DNA of 64,000 nt, taken from contig NZ_JAJKBJ010000002.1 of assembly GCF_023618015.1 (NCBI RefSeq), positions 124,001 to 188,000 of the forward strand, written 5' to 3'. The DNA comes from Legionella maioricensis (GTDB lineage Bacteria > Pseudomonadota > Gammaproteobacteria > Legionellales > Legionellaceae). A program made the position numbers and the translations under genes. Shown one piece after another: positions 7,780 to 15,650 of this stretch. Numbering within the stretch: the first letter of the stretch is position 1; each line of letters starts with the position of its first letter. The notes under the pieces were generated by a model. It searched no databases. It was not told the DNA's origin and was given only the letters and a program-made list of their open reading frames with translations.

Positions 7780-8829
7780 CTAGCGTAAGGAAGCCATATC
7801 AATAACAAAGCGATATTTAACATCCCCTTTTTGCAAGCGTTGGAATGCGGTATTGATCTCGTCCATATTGATTAACTCAATATCGGCAGTAATCTTATGT
7901 TTAGCGCAAAAATCCAACATCTCTTGCGTTTCTTTAATTCCGCCAATTAAAGAGCCATTTACATTTAAGCGTTTAAAGATTATTGGAAACATTGGAATTT
8001 CCATTGGGTCTGCAGGCAAGCCAACCTGGGTAATCGTTCCGTCATGTTTTAGAAGATTTAAATAAGGATTTAAATCATGCTTGGCAGAGACCGTATCGAG
8101 AATAAAATCATATTGATTCGCCAGAGCGTCCATTGCCTTTGCATCGGTAGAGAGTACTACGTCTGTAGCACCTAATTGTTTGGCGGCATTTACTTTATTT
8201 GCTGAAGTAGTAAAAACAGTAACATGTGCCCCAAAAGCATGAGCCAGTTTCACGGCCATATGGCCAAGACCACCTAGACCTACAATGCCCACTTTACTTC
8301 CTTTACCTACTTTGGCCCGTTTCAGCGGTGAATAAGTCGTAATTCCGGCGCACAGCAAGGGAGCCGCCGCAGACGCATCTAATTGTTTATCTATTTTTAA
8401 TACAAAATCCTGAGTTACTATTATATGTTTAGAAAAACCGCCATAAGTCATACCGCCTAAGATCTTATCTTCACTATTATAGGTTTGCGTCATGCCTGAT
8501 TCGCAAAACTGTTCTTCGTTTAGGGTACAACTAGAACATTTGCCACAGGAATCAACCATACAGCCCACACCAACCAAATCACCTGGCGCAAATCGGTCAA
8601 CCTTGGCACCTACGGCAGTCACTTTGCCGATGATTTCATGCCCTGGTACCATAGGGTATTGTCCAAAACCCCAATCATTGTGGATTTGATGTAAATCAGA
8701 GTGGCAAATGCCGCAAAATAAAATATCAATAGCAACATCCTGTGCACCAATCTTGCGTCGTTCAAAGGTGAAAGGTTGTAGCGGTGCTCCGGCTTTGGGA
8801 GCCGCATACCCGATCGTTTCAGTCATCAT
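7780..8829 (-). CDS. Zinc-dependent NAD(P)-linked alcohol dehydrogenase
   Basis: This is a medium-chain dehydrogenase of about 349 residues related to cinnamyl-alcohol dehydrogenase/YahK/AdhA enzymes that reduce aldehydes with NADPH in the cytosol. Catalytic zinc ligands are seen in CGICHSD (Cys about 42) and GHE (His about 64, Glu about 65). The structural zinc cysteines are seen in GCMVDSCGKCSSCTLNE and FCESG. The nucleotide-binding turn is GLGGLGH. The length is normal for the family. The ATG at 8829 follows AAGGAT; an upstream in-frame TTG at 8841 is less likely. It is transcribed alone and bounded downstream by two palindromic repeats. Confidence 0.9.
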   Translation of the reverse strand: MMTETIGYAAPKAGAPLQPFTFERRKIGAQDVAIDILFCGICHSDLHQIHNDWGFGQYPMVPGHEIIGKVTAVGAKVDRFAPGDLVGVGCMVDSCGKCSSCTLNEEQFCESGMTQTYNSEDKILGGMTYGGFSKHIIVTQDFVLKIDKQLDASAAAPLLCAGITTYSPLKRAKVGKGSKVGIVGLGGLGHMAVKLAHAFGAHVTVFTTSANKVNAAKQLGATDVVLSTDAKAMDALANQYDFILDTVSAKHDLNPYLNLLKHDGTITQVGLPADPMEIPMFPIIFKRLNVNGSLIGGIKETQEMLDFCAKHKITADIELINMDEINTAFQRLQKGDVKYRFVIDMASLR

Positions 8830-8993
8830 TCTATCCTTCAATATTATTAATAATGCTAGAGTTAAATATAGTTGATGGTAGCCTAAAAAAAAGTATATTT
8901 AAATGAAACAGCGCGGTTGAGGTAATGAGCAGCCCACGCCAGCCAATGAAAAATACTGTATTATTAATTATGAGGTAATCAAAAAGAGTCTAC

Positions 8994-9404
8994 ATGTTAA
9001 AGATCAACAATAATATATTCATTCCACTAGCGGAGATTGAATTGACCCCAATTCGAGCGCAAGGCGCCGGTGGACAACATGTAAATAAAGTCTCTACCGC
9101 GATTCATCTTCGCTTTAATATTGAACAGTCAACCTTACCTGCCGAATATAAACTAAGGCTGTTACAACTAAACGACTACCGAATTTCTACTGACGGCATT
9201 ATTATCATCAAAGCACAACGGTATCGCAGTCAGGAGAAGAATAGAGATGATGCTTTACAGCGACTCGTTACCCTCATTAAGAAAGTAAGTGTTGTTCCTG
9301 TCAAAAGAAAGAAAACCAAGCCCTCTAAAGCATCAGTGAGAAAAAGACTGGATAGCAAAACCCAGAGAGGTCATTTAAAAAAACTTCGTCAGACACTCGA
9401 TTGA
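8994..9404 (+). CDS. arfB: ArfB/YaeJ-type alternative ribosome-rescue factor
   Basis: This 136-residue protein has a single release-factor catalytic domain with the GGQ motif (GAGGQHVNK, about residues 23-31), which hydrolyses peptidyl-tRNA. A basic C-terminal tail of about 35 residues (KRKKTKPSKASVRKRL...) follows; in ArfB it enters the empty mRNA channel of stalled ribosomes. The absence of a stop-codon recognition domain and the basic tail separate it from RF1/RF2. The length matches E. coli YaeJ (140). The ATG at 8994 has only a weak upstream purine run (GAGGTAATC) at a distance. It stands alone in its context. Confidence 0.9.
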   Translation: MLKINNNIFIPLAEIELTPIRAQGAGGQHVNKVSTAIHLRFNIEQSTLPAEYKLRLLQLNDYRISTDGIIIIKAQRYRSQEKNRDDALQRLVTLIKKVSVVPVKRKKTKPSKASVRKRLDSKTQRGHLKKLRQTLD

Positions 9405-9671
9405 AACCCAGGCCATTACATTAAGAATTAACTCATTGTATATGAATAGTTGTCTTTCCCGCGCAAGCAAGATCTACTCCCCTACACGACACCATGTGAA
9501 TGTGAAATGGACTCTAATAATGTTCTCTTGATTTCTTAACTTGATAGTGACAAGCCATTACGCCTGGTTTTATTTGAAAACATCTTTTAATAATGGTGTA
9601 CTGAGGGCAGTTTTTATAAAAGATTATGAAAATACTGAACTTGAAACCAATATTTTTTGGAGGTTTATTTC

Positions 9672-10442
9672 GTGTTATGGATCAATGCCCCTCATTTATG
9701 GATCGCCTTTGCCGCCACCTTTTTTTTAGTGATGTTTCATTATTTAAGCCCGTGGATTGCTAATCGTCTTCCTGAAAATGGCCGTGCATTTGTCTCTTTT
9801 GCGGGTGGTGTTGCTGTTGCCTATGTATTTTTGGAGATGTTACCTAATTTAGTGGAATATAATAAACCAATAGGTGACTTTTTATTGAAGAATCAATGGC
9901 TCACCCCCTTTACTGAGTTGCTAATTTATATTTTCGCTTTATGTGGCTTTCTCATTTATTATGGCTTTGACTTATTGGCTGAACGTTATCGTGACGAGAG
10001 GCATAGCGATGGGTTGGTCTATGGTTTACATTTAGTGATGTTCTGTGTTTACAACTTCTTAATCACCTATACGATGTCATTAAGAGCCCTCTCCAGCATC
10101 ACCGCAACCATCCTGTTTACTTTGGCTATGGCCTTACATTTTGTATTGACCGATAGAAAATTTTGTCATTTCTACCCGACACGATTCAACCATGTAGGCC
10201 GCTTCCTATTGATTAGCGCTTTATTAACCGGTTGGTTGTGTTCGGTTATTTTTGATCCAGTTAATGTTCTGATTGCCGCATTGATGGTAGCTTTTTTGGC
10301 GGGCTCTGTTTTATTGAATGTTTTTCGCGAAGAGCTGCCTGCAGCGGGTTTAACCAGTTATTATTGGTTTGCTTTTGGCGTGGTATTGATCACGCTCATT
10401 TTATTATTAAGAACGTGGGTTACCGCGAAGAGTTACATCTGA
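9672..10442 (+). CDS. Multipass inner-membrane protein, ZIP-like topology
   Basis: This 256-residue protein has seven or eight hydrophobic helices. The GTG at 9672 is chosen because GGAGG lies 8 bases upstream at 9659-9663; the TTG at 9657 overlaps that site. The second helix region (FVSFAGGVAVAYVFLEMLPNL) and the penultimate VFREELP recall ZIP metal transporters, where a glycine-rich helix is followed by LPE. The His-rich loop and the usual H-x-x-P/E helix-4 motif are not evident, so metal transport is only a suggestion. It ends near a hairpin and faces the msrBA gene. Otherwise the function is unknown. Confidence 0.6.
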   Translation: MLWINAPHLWIAFAATFFLVMFHYLSPWIANRLPENGRAFVSFAGGVAVAYVFLEMLPNLVEYNKPIGDFLLKNQWLTPFTELLIYIFALCGFLIYYGFDLLAERYRDERHSDGLVYGLHLVMFCVYNFLITYTMSLRALSSITATILFTLAMALHFVLTDRKFCHFYPTRFNHVGRFLLISALLTGWLCSVIFDPVNVLIAALMVAFLAGSVLLNVFREELPAAGLTSYYWFAFGVVLITLILLLRTWVTAKSYI

Positions 10443-10467
10443 TATGGAGAGACACTCAGAGTCTGGA

Positions 10468-10488
10468 TCCCGTGGACAAGCCACGGGA
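10468..10488. terminator. Hairpin between convergent genes
   Basis: TCCCGTGG and CCACGGGA form a perfect 8-bp G+C-rich stem with a five-base loop (ACAAG), 25 bases after the membrane-protein stop and upstream of the msrBA stop. No T-run is present on either strand, so Rho-independent termination would be weak; it may be a dispersed palindrome. Confidence 0.45.
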
Positions 10489-10543
10489 CGTTGGGAATAT
10501 CTAGGTGTTGGAGTGGAACCATCGAGTATGGCAGAGCAGAACC

Positions 10544-11416
10544 TTAATCTTCAAAGCGATTGGTCGGCTGATGACAATAAGGTGCCTTGCGATGTTTTAT
10601 ATAATATTCTTGGTGATACTCTTCAGCAGGCCACCAAGGTTGAGCCTCAAGTAAACGAGTGGCGACCTGATAGCCTTTATTTCTGAGCTGTTGCATTAAA
10701 GACTCGGCCTCTTGCTTCTGCTCTTGATCAAAATAAAACACAGCACTTTGGTATTGTTGTCCTAAATCGGGTCCTTGTCCGGTGCGTTGGGTGGGATCAT
10801 GAATTTCAAAAAATCGTTTTAAGACCGTGTGATAATCCGTTTTAGACCGATCATAAATCACCCGAACTGCTTCGTAATGACCGGTATTACCGCTGCAAAC
10901 CTGATCATAACCGGGATCTAAAGTATGGCCTCCAGTGTATCCTGATTCCACGCTGATTACCCCAGGAATCTGGCGTAAAAAATGTTCTACGCCCCAAAAG
11001 CAGCCTCCAGCGACAATAGCTTCCTCCGTATCCAAAACCTCATTATCAACCACAAAATCAAGTGAAGCAGAATTCACACAATGGCGCAAATTTTTATGGG
11101 TAAACGACTCACCAGTAAATACGTGCCCTAAATGAGCGTCACAACGAGCACAAAGTATCTCCGTACGTTGACCATCTGGATCGGGCTCTCTTTTTACCGC
11201 ATGGACAATATCATCATCAAAACTGGGCCATCCGCACCCTGAACTGAATTGGCTGGAGCCACGAAACAAAGCCAATCCACAACGTCGACATAAGTAAGTC
11301 CCTCGAGCCATCACCGTGTTATAAGCGCCTGTATGGGGATATTCGGTGGCTTTATCACAAACCACTCTTCTCGTGGCAGGAGTTAGGCTGGCTGTTTTAT
11401 CAAGATAATCGCTCAC
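10544..11416 (-). CDS. msrBA: Bifunctional methionine sulfoxide reductase MsrB-MsrA
   Basis: This 290-residue fusion repairs both diastereomers of oxidised methionine. Residues about 1-125 are the MsrB domain with two zinc-binding CxxC pairs (CRRCG and CARCD) and the catalytic Cys in RHCVNSASL. Residues about 132-285 are the MsrA domain with GCFWG at its start and the later EYHQEYY region. The B-then-A order is the reverse of the commoner PilB/MsrAB layout. No signal peptide is present, so it should act in the cytosol with thioredoxin. The GTG start at 11416 is supported by AGGAG 7 bases upstream. It is transcribed alone and flanked on both sides by palindromic sequence. Confidence 0.92.
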   Translation of the reverse strand: MSDYLDKTASLTPATRRVVCDKATEYPHTGAYNTVMARGTYLCRRCGLALFRGSSQFSSGCGWPSFDDDIVHAVKREPDPDGQRTEILCARCDAHLGHVFTGESFTHKNLRHCVNSASLDFVVDNEVLDTEEAIVAGGCFWGVEHFLRQIPGVISVESGYTGGHTLDPGYDQVCSGNTGHYEAVRVIYDRSKTDYHTVLKRFFEIHDPTQRTGQGPDLGQQYQSAVFYFDQEQKQEAESLMQQLRNKGYQVATRLLEAQPWWPAEEYHQEYYIKHRKAPYCHQPTNRFED

Positions 11417-11483
11417 TTTTTTCTCCTATAAAGATCTTGGATCAGACCGGATGCTGAGATTGGATGCAATGATAAATTATCGT

Positions 11484-11670
11484 AGCCTGGGCCTAGCCCC
11501 ATAGACGTTAAGCTAAGGAATTTAGCCCTGCCTATATCTTAAGCGGTTTCCCGTCATCGAGAAGCTTGCGACAAAGGAGCTCCTAAAATAGGCATTGAGC
11601 CACATTTTGGAGATCCTTCGCTTCGCTCAGGATGACGTTTCTTAACGGCTATGGGCCTTGGCCCAACCCC
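11484..11670. repeat. Composite imperfect palindrome (MITE-like) with GGAGATCCTTC core
   Basis: Three nested inverted pairs are visible. GGGCCTAGCCCCATAGACGT near 11488 pairs with the CTTAACGGCTATGGGCC region near 11640. CGTCATCGAGAAG...AGGAGCTCC (11552-11583) pairs with GGAGATCCTTC...CAGGATGACG (11609-11637). Together they span about 190 bases without a gene. The inner GGAGATCCTTC...GATGACG arm recurs at 27471 and 56527, defining a dispersed repeat family in this genome. Confidence 0.6.
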
Positions 11671-11680
11671 ACGCTATGAC

Positions 11681-12640
11681 TTACTTAGCCTGGCAAATTT
11701 TATCTGCCATGTAGCCAATCGCACCTGCATAATAGATAGAATTATTATAGCGCAAAATCATTTTATAATTAGGGAAAGCTAAAAATGTAGGCCCTCCTAA
11801 GGGTTTCACTATGCTGGCTTGCAGGTTCTGATACGGCAAAGGTTCACCACTTTCAGTACGCACCCCTAATGCATCCCATTCACTGACAGGCTTTATAATA
11901 TTTTTACCTTCCATTTTCATATCAAATTTGGCTGGAAGTTTTACTTGTATTGCCCAAGGCTCTCCAGTTTGCCAACCATTTTTCTTCATATAATTCGCTA
12001 TAGAAGCAAAAACATCTGGCTTACTTTTCCAAATGTCTTTATGACCATCCCCGTCATAATCCACAGCATATTTCACCCAACTTGAAGGTAAAAATTGCGG
12101 CTGGCCTGAAGCACCGGCCCATTCCCCTTTGAAATCTTGCAGACTAACATGACCTTCTTTAAGAATACGTAAGGCAATAAACAATTCTTTACGGAAGAAT
12201 TCCTTACGTTTGGAATCATAGGCTAAAGTAGCTAAGGCCTTTATTACTGGGAAATTCCCCATATAAGTCCCATAGCTTGTTTCCATACCCCAAAAAGACA
12301 CAATAAAACAAGGATTAACTCCATATTGTTGGCCGATTTCTTCCAGTACTTGTTTATTCTTCTTATATTCTCTACGTCCAATGGCAATTCGGTAATTATC
12401 AACCCGCGTAGTCCGGTACTTTAAAAAAGTTAATCGATGCTCGGGCTGAGAGTGCATAAACCCTTTAATTTGGCGACTTGGCTCATGAATTCCAGCAAAG
12501 GCTTCATCAAATAAACTGGGTGGAATGCCCTGTTGAAGTGCTTCCTCTCTAACTCCTGCAAGCCATTGATTCCAGCTTTGGCTGGCAAAAGCAACGTGTT
12601 GTAATAGCATAAACGCTATAGCGAGCCCCAACTTGTTCAT
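11681..12640 (-). CDS. MltB-like lytic murein transglycosylase
   Basis: This 319-residue protein cleaves the glycan strands of peptidoglycan with formation of 1,6-anhydro ends. It has a Sec signal peptide (MNKLGLAIAFMLLQHVAFA) without a lipobox, so unlike MltB itself it should be soluble in the periplasm. The SLT_2 domain shows the catalytic Glu in FWGMETSYG, followed by GNFPVIKALATLAYD, the GASGQPQFLPSSW segment and DYDGDGHKDIW, all family landmarks. The ATG at 12640 is supported by GGGGAGAG upstream; the earlier in-frame start would give a charged N-terminus before the signal peptide. Only one domain is present, so the C-terminal peptidoglycan-binding extension seen in some homologues is missing. 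Confidence 0.9.
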   Translation of the reverse strand: MNKLGLAIAFMLLQHVAFASQSWNQWLAGVREEALQQGIPPSLFDEAFAGIHEPSRQIKGFMHSQPEHRLTFLKYRTTRVDNYRIAIGRREYKKNKQVLEEIGQQYGVNPCFIVSFWGMETSYGTYMGNFPVIKALATLAYDSKRKEFFRKELFIALRILKEGHVSLQDFKGEWAGASGQPQFLPSSWVKYAVDYDGDGHKDIWKSKPDVFASIANYMKKNGWQTGEPWAIQVKLPAKFDMKMEGKNIIKPVSEWDALGVRTESGEPLPYQNLQASIVKPLGGPTFLAFPNYKMILRYNNSIYYAGAIGYMADKICQAK

Positions 12641-12861
12641 AGCTCTCCCCTTTTTATTTAGTAACATGTCATGTCGACCCATTTCTATTTCTCTTTAATA
12701 TTTAAACCATTAATTTTTAAATAATAACTGAAGTATCTTCTTTGAAGATAGACTTTTTATTCTTTAACTACTGAATGTCCCGTTTTTAGAATGTACAGAG
12801 TCTTAATGCGAATTACCAGTAGTGAACACAAGAACAGTAAGCAAGATAGATTTAGATCTCC

Positions 12862-13319
12862 GTGTCGCTCAAGGCTATTCAAGGAGTCATCCAACAATAC
12901 CTTTCGTTACCTCTATATCAGGCACAACATTCACCTTAGTAGCATTACTGGAAAAATATATTCAAAAACATCAAGATGATACGCAGCTTATGGAGTAGCT
13001 TCAAATTTAGTAGTTGCATTACAAGCAGCACGCGATCGTTATAAAGATAATATGGAAGACAGGGATCTATTCTCAGACGAACTATTTAAAAGCACCTGTA
13101 GAGAGGCAATCAATACAGCTAAACCCATATTACAAAATGCTTTAGGTTAGGGAGACTATCTCACTAATCTGTTGAAAGCTCTTGCAAACGCAGTCATTAA
13201 AATAGTTACTCTAGGTCATAGAAATAATTTTTTTCACGCTAGTGAAGTCTGACTTGGAAAATGCAGTGGTAATAGCAGAACGAGATTTACAGATTAACAG
13301 TGCACCATGCCACGCCTAA
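12862..13319 (+). pseudogene. Decayed effector-like gene, 3' part
   Basis: Translating all frames gives protein-like pieces that succeed one another but change frame. They are: VSLKAIQGVIQQYLSL (from 12862), then FTLVALLEKYIQKHQDD (near 12931-12979, another frame), then AYGVASNLVVALQAARDRYK running to NALG and a TAG at 13148, then in the same frame GDYLTNLLKALANAVIK and VTLGHRNNFF, and finally, after a further shift, KSDLENAVVIAERDL ending at a TAA at 13317. At least three frameshifts and one nonsense codon (possibly Trp TGG to TAG) are needed. The helical LLKALANAVIKIVTLG...FF pattern resembles the C-terminal tails of many uncharacterised Legionella proteins, some of them Dot/Icm effectors. 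That link is from memory of the family and is not proven here. Confidence 0.6.
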
Positions 13320-13327
13320 CTATTTGA

Positions 13328-13353
13328 GTAGCCCGCACTCTATTGCGGGCTAC
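13328..13353 (-). terminator. Hairpin downstream of the di-haem cytochrome gene
   Basis: GTAGCCCGCA and TGCGGGCTAC form a perfect 10-bp stem with a six-base loop, 12 bases beyond the stop of the minus-strand cytochrome gene. There is no T-run. It belongs to the same GTAGCCCG hairpin type seen at 54885. Confidence 0.5.
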
Positions 13354-13365
13354 TGATAGACAAGA

Positions 13366-14766
13366 TTAGAGTGCTTTCATAAATTCAGTTAAGTCGGATT
13401 TTTCTTCTTTGGTCAACTGTAATTGCAACACCAGGTTGAAAAACTCTACGGTATCCGCCAGGGTTAACAAACGACCATCATGCAAATAAGGGGGGGAATC
13501 TTTTATTCCGCGCAATGGGAAGGTTTTGATTGGGCCATCGCCAACAGCTTTCATGCCGTTAATCATTTGCGGTGCATAAAATTTTTCCGTCTGTAAGTTA
13601 TGCATAGTGTTATCTGTGTAATAAGGCGGTGTATGACAGCTAGCACATTTTGCTTTGCCAAAAAATAGAGCCTGGCCACGAAGTTCAGCTGGAGTAGCCT
13701 TTGCTGGATCTAATTTTCCTTCCCAATTCAACTTGGGTGCCGGCGGAAAATCCAAAATTTCCTGGAATTCAGCCATGAAATGCACTTGGCTGCCGCGCTC
13801 CAGAATATTGACTCCTTTCTTAGTAGCGATGACCGGATCGCCATCAAAATACGCGGCTCTTTGCTCAAATTCGGTAAAATCCTCCACTGTTTTCAAAGCA
13901 CGTTGAGACCCAAATAAACGCTGGATATTCAGTCCACGTAAAGTGGGGGTATTGATCCTATGGCGAAACTCTTGTGGCCGAATATCACCGACCAGATGAG
14001 TTGCTTTGTTAGTATGGCCGTTGGCATGACAATCCAAACAGGCCACTCCACGACTAGGTTTTACAGTACGTCGGTCCTCAGTTTGGTTAAATTGTTGCTG
14101 AGGAAAAGGAGTGACCAGCAGTCTTAGGCCTTCCAGTTGCTTGGGATTCAATATCCCATTAAACAACTCATAGTAATTCTCGATAGTAACTAATTTTCCT
14201 TGCGACACATCACCAAGATCCGGTCTGGTTGTTAAGTAGATGGGAGCAGGAAAGGGTGGTAAAAAATGGTCTGGAATATCAAAGTCCAGATCAAAGCGAG
14301 TTAAATCTCTGTTTTCCTGCTTATTGATCTCATCAATTGCAAATTTGGGAAATAGCATGCCTCCCTCAGGATGATTAGGATGAGGTAAGGGTAAAAAGCC
14401 TTGGGGAAATAATTTTTTGGTTTTGATTTCATCAGGGCTCATGCTTCCCAGCTGCTCCCAGGTTACCCCTTGAGGTAACTTGACCCGGACGCCTTCCTGA
14501 ATAGGTTTGCCGTTAGACATAGTCGCTGTTTGCGAAGGATTATTACTCAAATCATAACGTTGTTGTAACAGATCCTGTTGCTTCTTATTAATCGCGTCTT
14601 TCGCGGCACTCATGCGTTGCAGAATAGTTTGAAAAGTTTCATTAATGACGACTGGCATATAACTTGTCGGGAGGGATTTCTCGGCAGGAGGTAACGCAGA
14701 ATCCGCATAAACCAAAGAAAAAGTACTGCAGGTTAATAGCGCCAGCACCAAGGATTTTTTTAGCAT
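13366..14766 (-). CDS. Periplasmic di-haem cytochrome c (CcpA/MauG-related)
   Basis: This 466-residue protein has a signal peptide (MLKKSLVLALLTCSTFSLVYA) and two haem-binding CxxCH motifs: CLDCH at about residue 241 and CASCH at about residue 373. Two widely spaced haems in one chain, with a final HDGRLLTLADTVEFFN segment, are typical of bacterial cytochrome c peroxidase/MauG family proteins, which handle peroxide or oxidise substrates in the periplasm. The chain is longer than classical peroxidases (about 330), with a Pro-rich N-terminal extension of about 200 residues. GGAA precedes the ATG at 14766; an in-frame ATG four codons earlier is possible. It is a single gene whose electron partner is unknown. 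Confidence 0.75.
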   Translation of the reverse strand: MLKKSLVLALLTCSTFSLVYADSALPPAEKSLPTSYMPVVINETFQTILQRMSAAKDAINKKQQDLLQQRYDLSNNPSQTATMSNGKPIQEGVRVKLPQGVTWEQLGSMSPDEIKTKKLFPQGFLPLPHPNHPEGGMLFPKFAIDEINKQENRDLTRFDLDFDIPDHFLPPFPAPIYLTTRPDLGDVSQGKLVTIENYYELFNGILNPKQLEGLRLLVTPFPQQQFNQTEDRRTVKPSRGVACLDCHANGHTNKATHLVGDIRPQEFRHRINTPTLRGLNIQRLFGSQRALKTVEDFTEFEQRAAYFDGDPVIATKKGVNILERGSQVHFMAEFQEILDFPPAPKLNWEGKLDPAKATPAELRGQALFFGKAKCASCHTPPYYTDNTMHNLQTEKFYAPQMINGMKAVGDGPIKTFPLRGIKDSPPYLHDGRLLTLADTVEFFNLVLQLQLTKEEKSDLTEFMKAL

Positions 14767-14950
14767 AGTAAATTCCATTTATCATGATGACAACAATTTC
14801 ATCATCATAAAATACTTATATATTCAATGCAATAAGTCAATTTCTGCCCTCAGTGAATTAAAATCAATTGCCTAATTAGCCAAGTCGCCGAGATGAAAAC
14901 TTCGTTGTATCATCTACAATGACCACAATTAACAATCCAGGATAAAATCT

Positions 14951-15454
14951 ATGTTGAATGACTCAATAATAAAAAAATATTTGCTTTTAGGGGGCTTATT
15001 TTTGTCCTCCCATTTTTTGTTTGCTACAAATTCAGCCTCAATAAATGAAAAAGAGCTCATGCCCCGCCAAATTTTTATGTTGGAAAAAGCATTAGCGCCA
15101 ACTAATCCCAAAGGAGTTGCAACAGCGTGGGCAGAAGCGGTGAAAAACAGAAATGGAGCGGTGCAATACATGCTGCAGTGCCCCGACTTACAAAAAACAA
15201 CGCTTAATCATTTCATAGAATTAAATTGGGTCACCGGGGTATCCAGTCCGTGGGTATCAAGCTACAAAATTACTCCTCCACAAACAAAAGATAATATCTG
15301 GAAATTTACTATTCAATATACCCTCACGGCCAGTGGCGATGCGCACTGGAGCAATAGGGATGAAATTAAGGTGGTGCGCCTTGAAAACAGTATTAACTCA
15401 TCACAAGAATGGTGCATTAGTCAATTAAAGCAACGCGCTATGGAAAAGGCTTAA
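14951..15454 (+). CDS. Exported hypothetical protein
   Basis: This 167-residue protein has an N-terminal hydrophobic stretch (about residues 9-25, KYLLLGGLFLSSHFLFA) that reads as a Sec signal peptide. The mature part is a small alpha+beta domain with a helix around PKGVATAWAEAVKNRNGAVQ and strands such as WKFTIQYTLTAS and EIKVVRLEN. This resembles the NTF2/SnoaL-like layout of many small secreted bacterial proteins, but that is only a shape impression. One or two Cys (CPDL, WCIS) could form a disulphide. AGGA lies before the ATG. The gene is alone, with a hairpin about 50 bases after its stop. The function is not recognised. Confidence 0.65.
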   Translation: MLNDSIIKKYLLLGGLFLSSHFLFATNSASINEKELMPRQIFMLEKALAPTNPKGVATAWAEAVKNRNGAVQYMLQCPDLQKTTLNHFIELNWVTGVSSPWVSSYKITPPQTKDNIWKFTIQYTLTASGDAHWSNRDEIKVVRLENSINSSQEWCISQLKQRAMEKA

Positions 15455-15505
15455 CTGTCTAAAGTTCAACTCATGAACCGTTCAGGCTAAGCAACACTTA
15501 AGAGC

Positions 15506-15540
15506 CCCCTCTCTTCACACGCTACGCGCGGTGAGAGGGG
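15506..15540 (+). terminator. Hairpin downstream of the exported hypothetical gene
   Basis: CCCCTCTC (15506-15513) pairs with GAGAGGGG (15533-15540); the stem is extended inside by CAC/GTG. It lies about 50 bases after the stop of the exported protein and before the ADP-ribosyltransferase gene. There is no T-run, so it may be a repeat hairpin rather than a true terminator. Confidence 0.45.
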
Positions 15541-15650
15541 ACCTTAGGTGTTTCTTATCCGAAACTGACGTTAATTTATTATTCTCTTAATATTTCCTTA
15601 ATGTTTTTTTTATAAAGTTTAAGAGGTTCATCATCATGTAAGGGATTATC

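Noticed and set aside
9541..9729. A 62-codon frame before the ZIP-like membrane protein
   Set aside because: It overlaps the better supported GTG start with GGAGG and looks like non-coding upstream sequence.
10444..10686. An 80-codon frame beginning just after the membrane protein
   Set aside because: It spans a hairpin and the antisense end of msrBA; no protein-like sequence.
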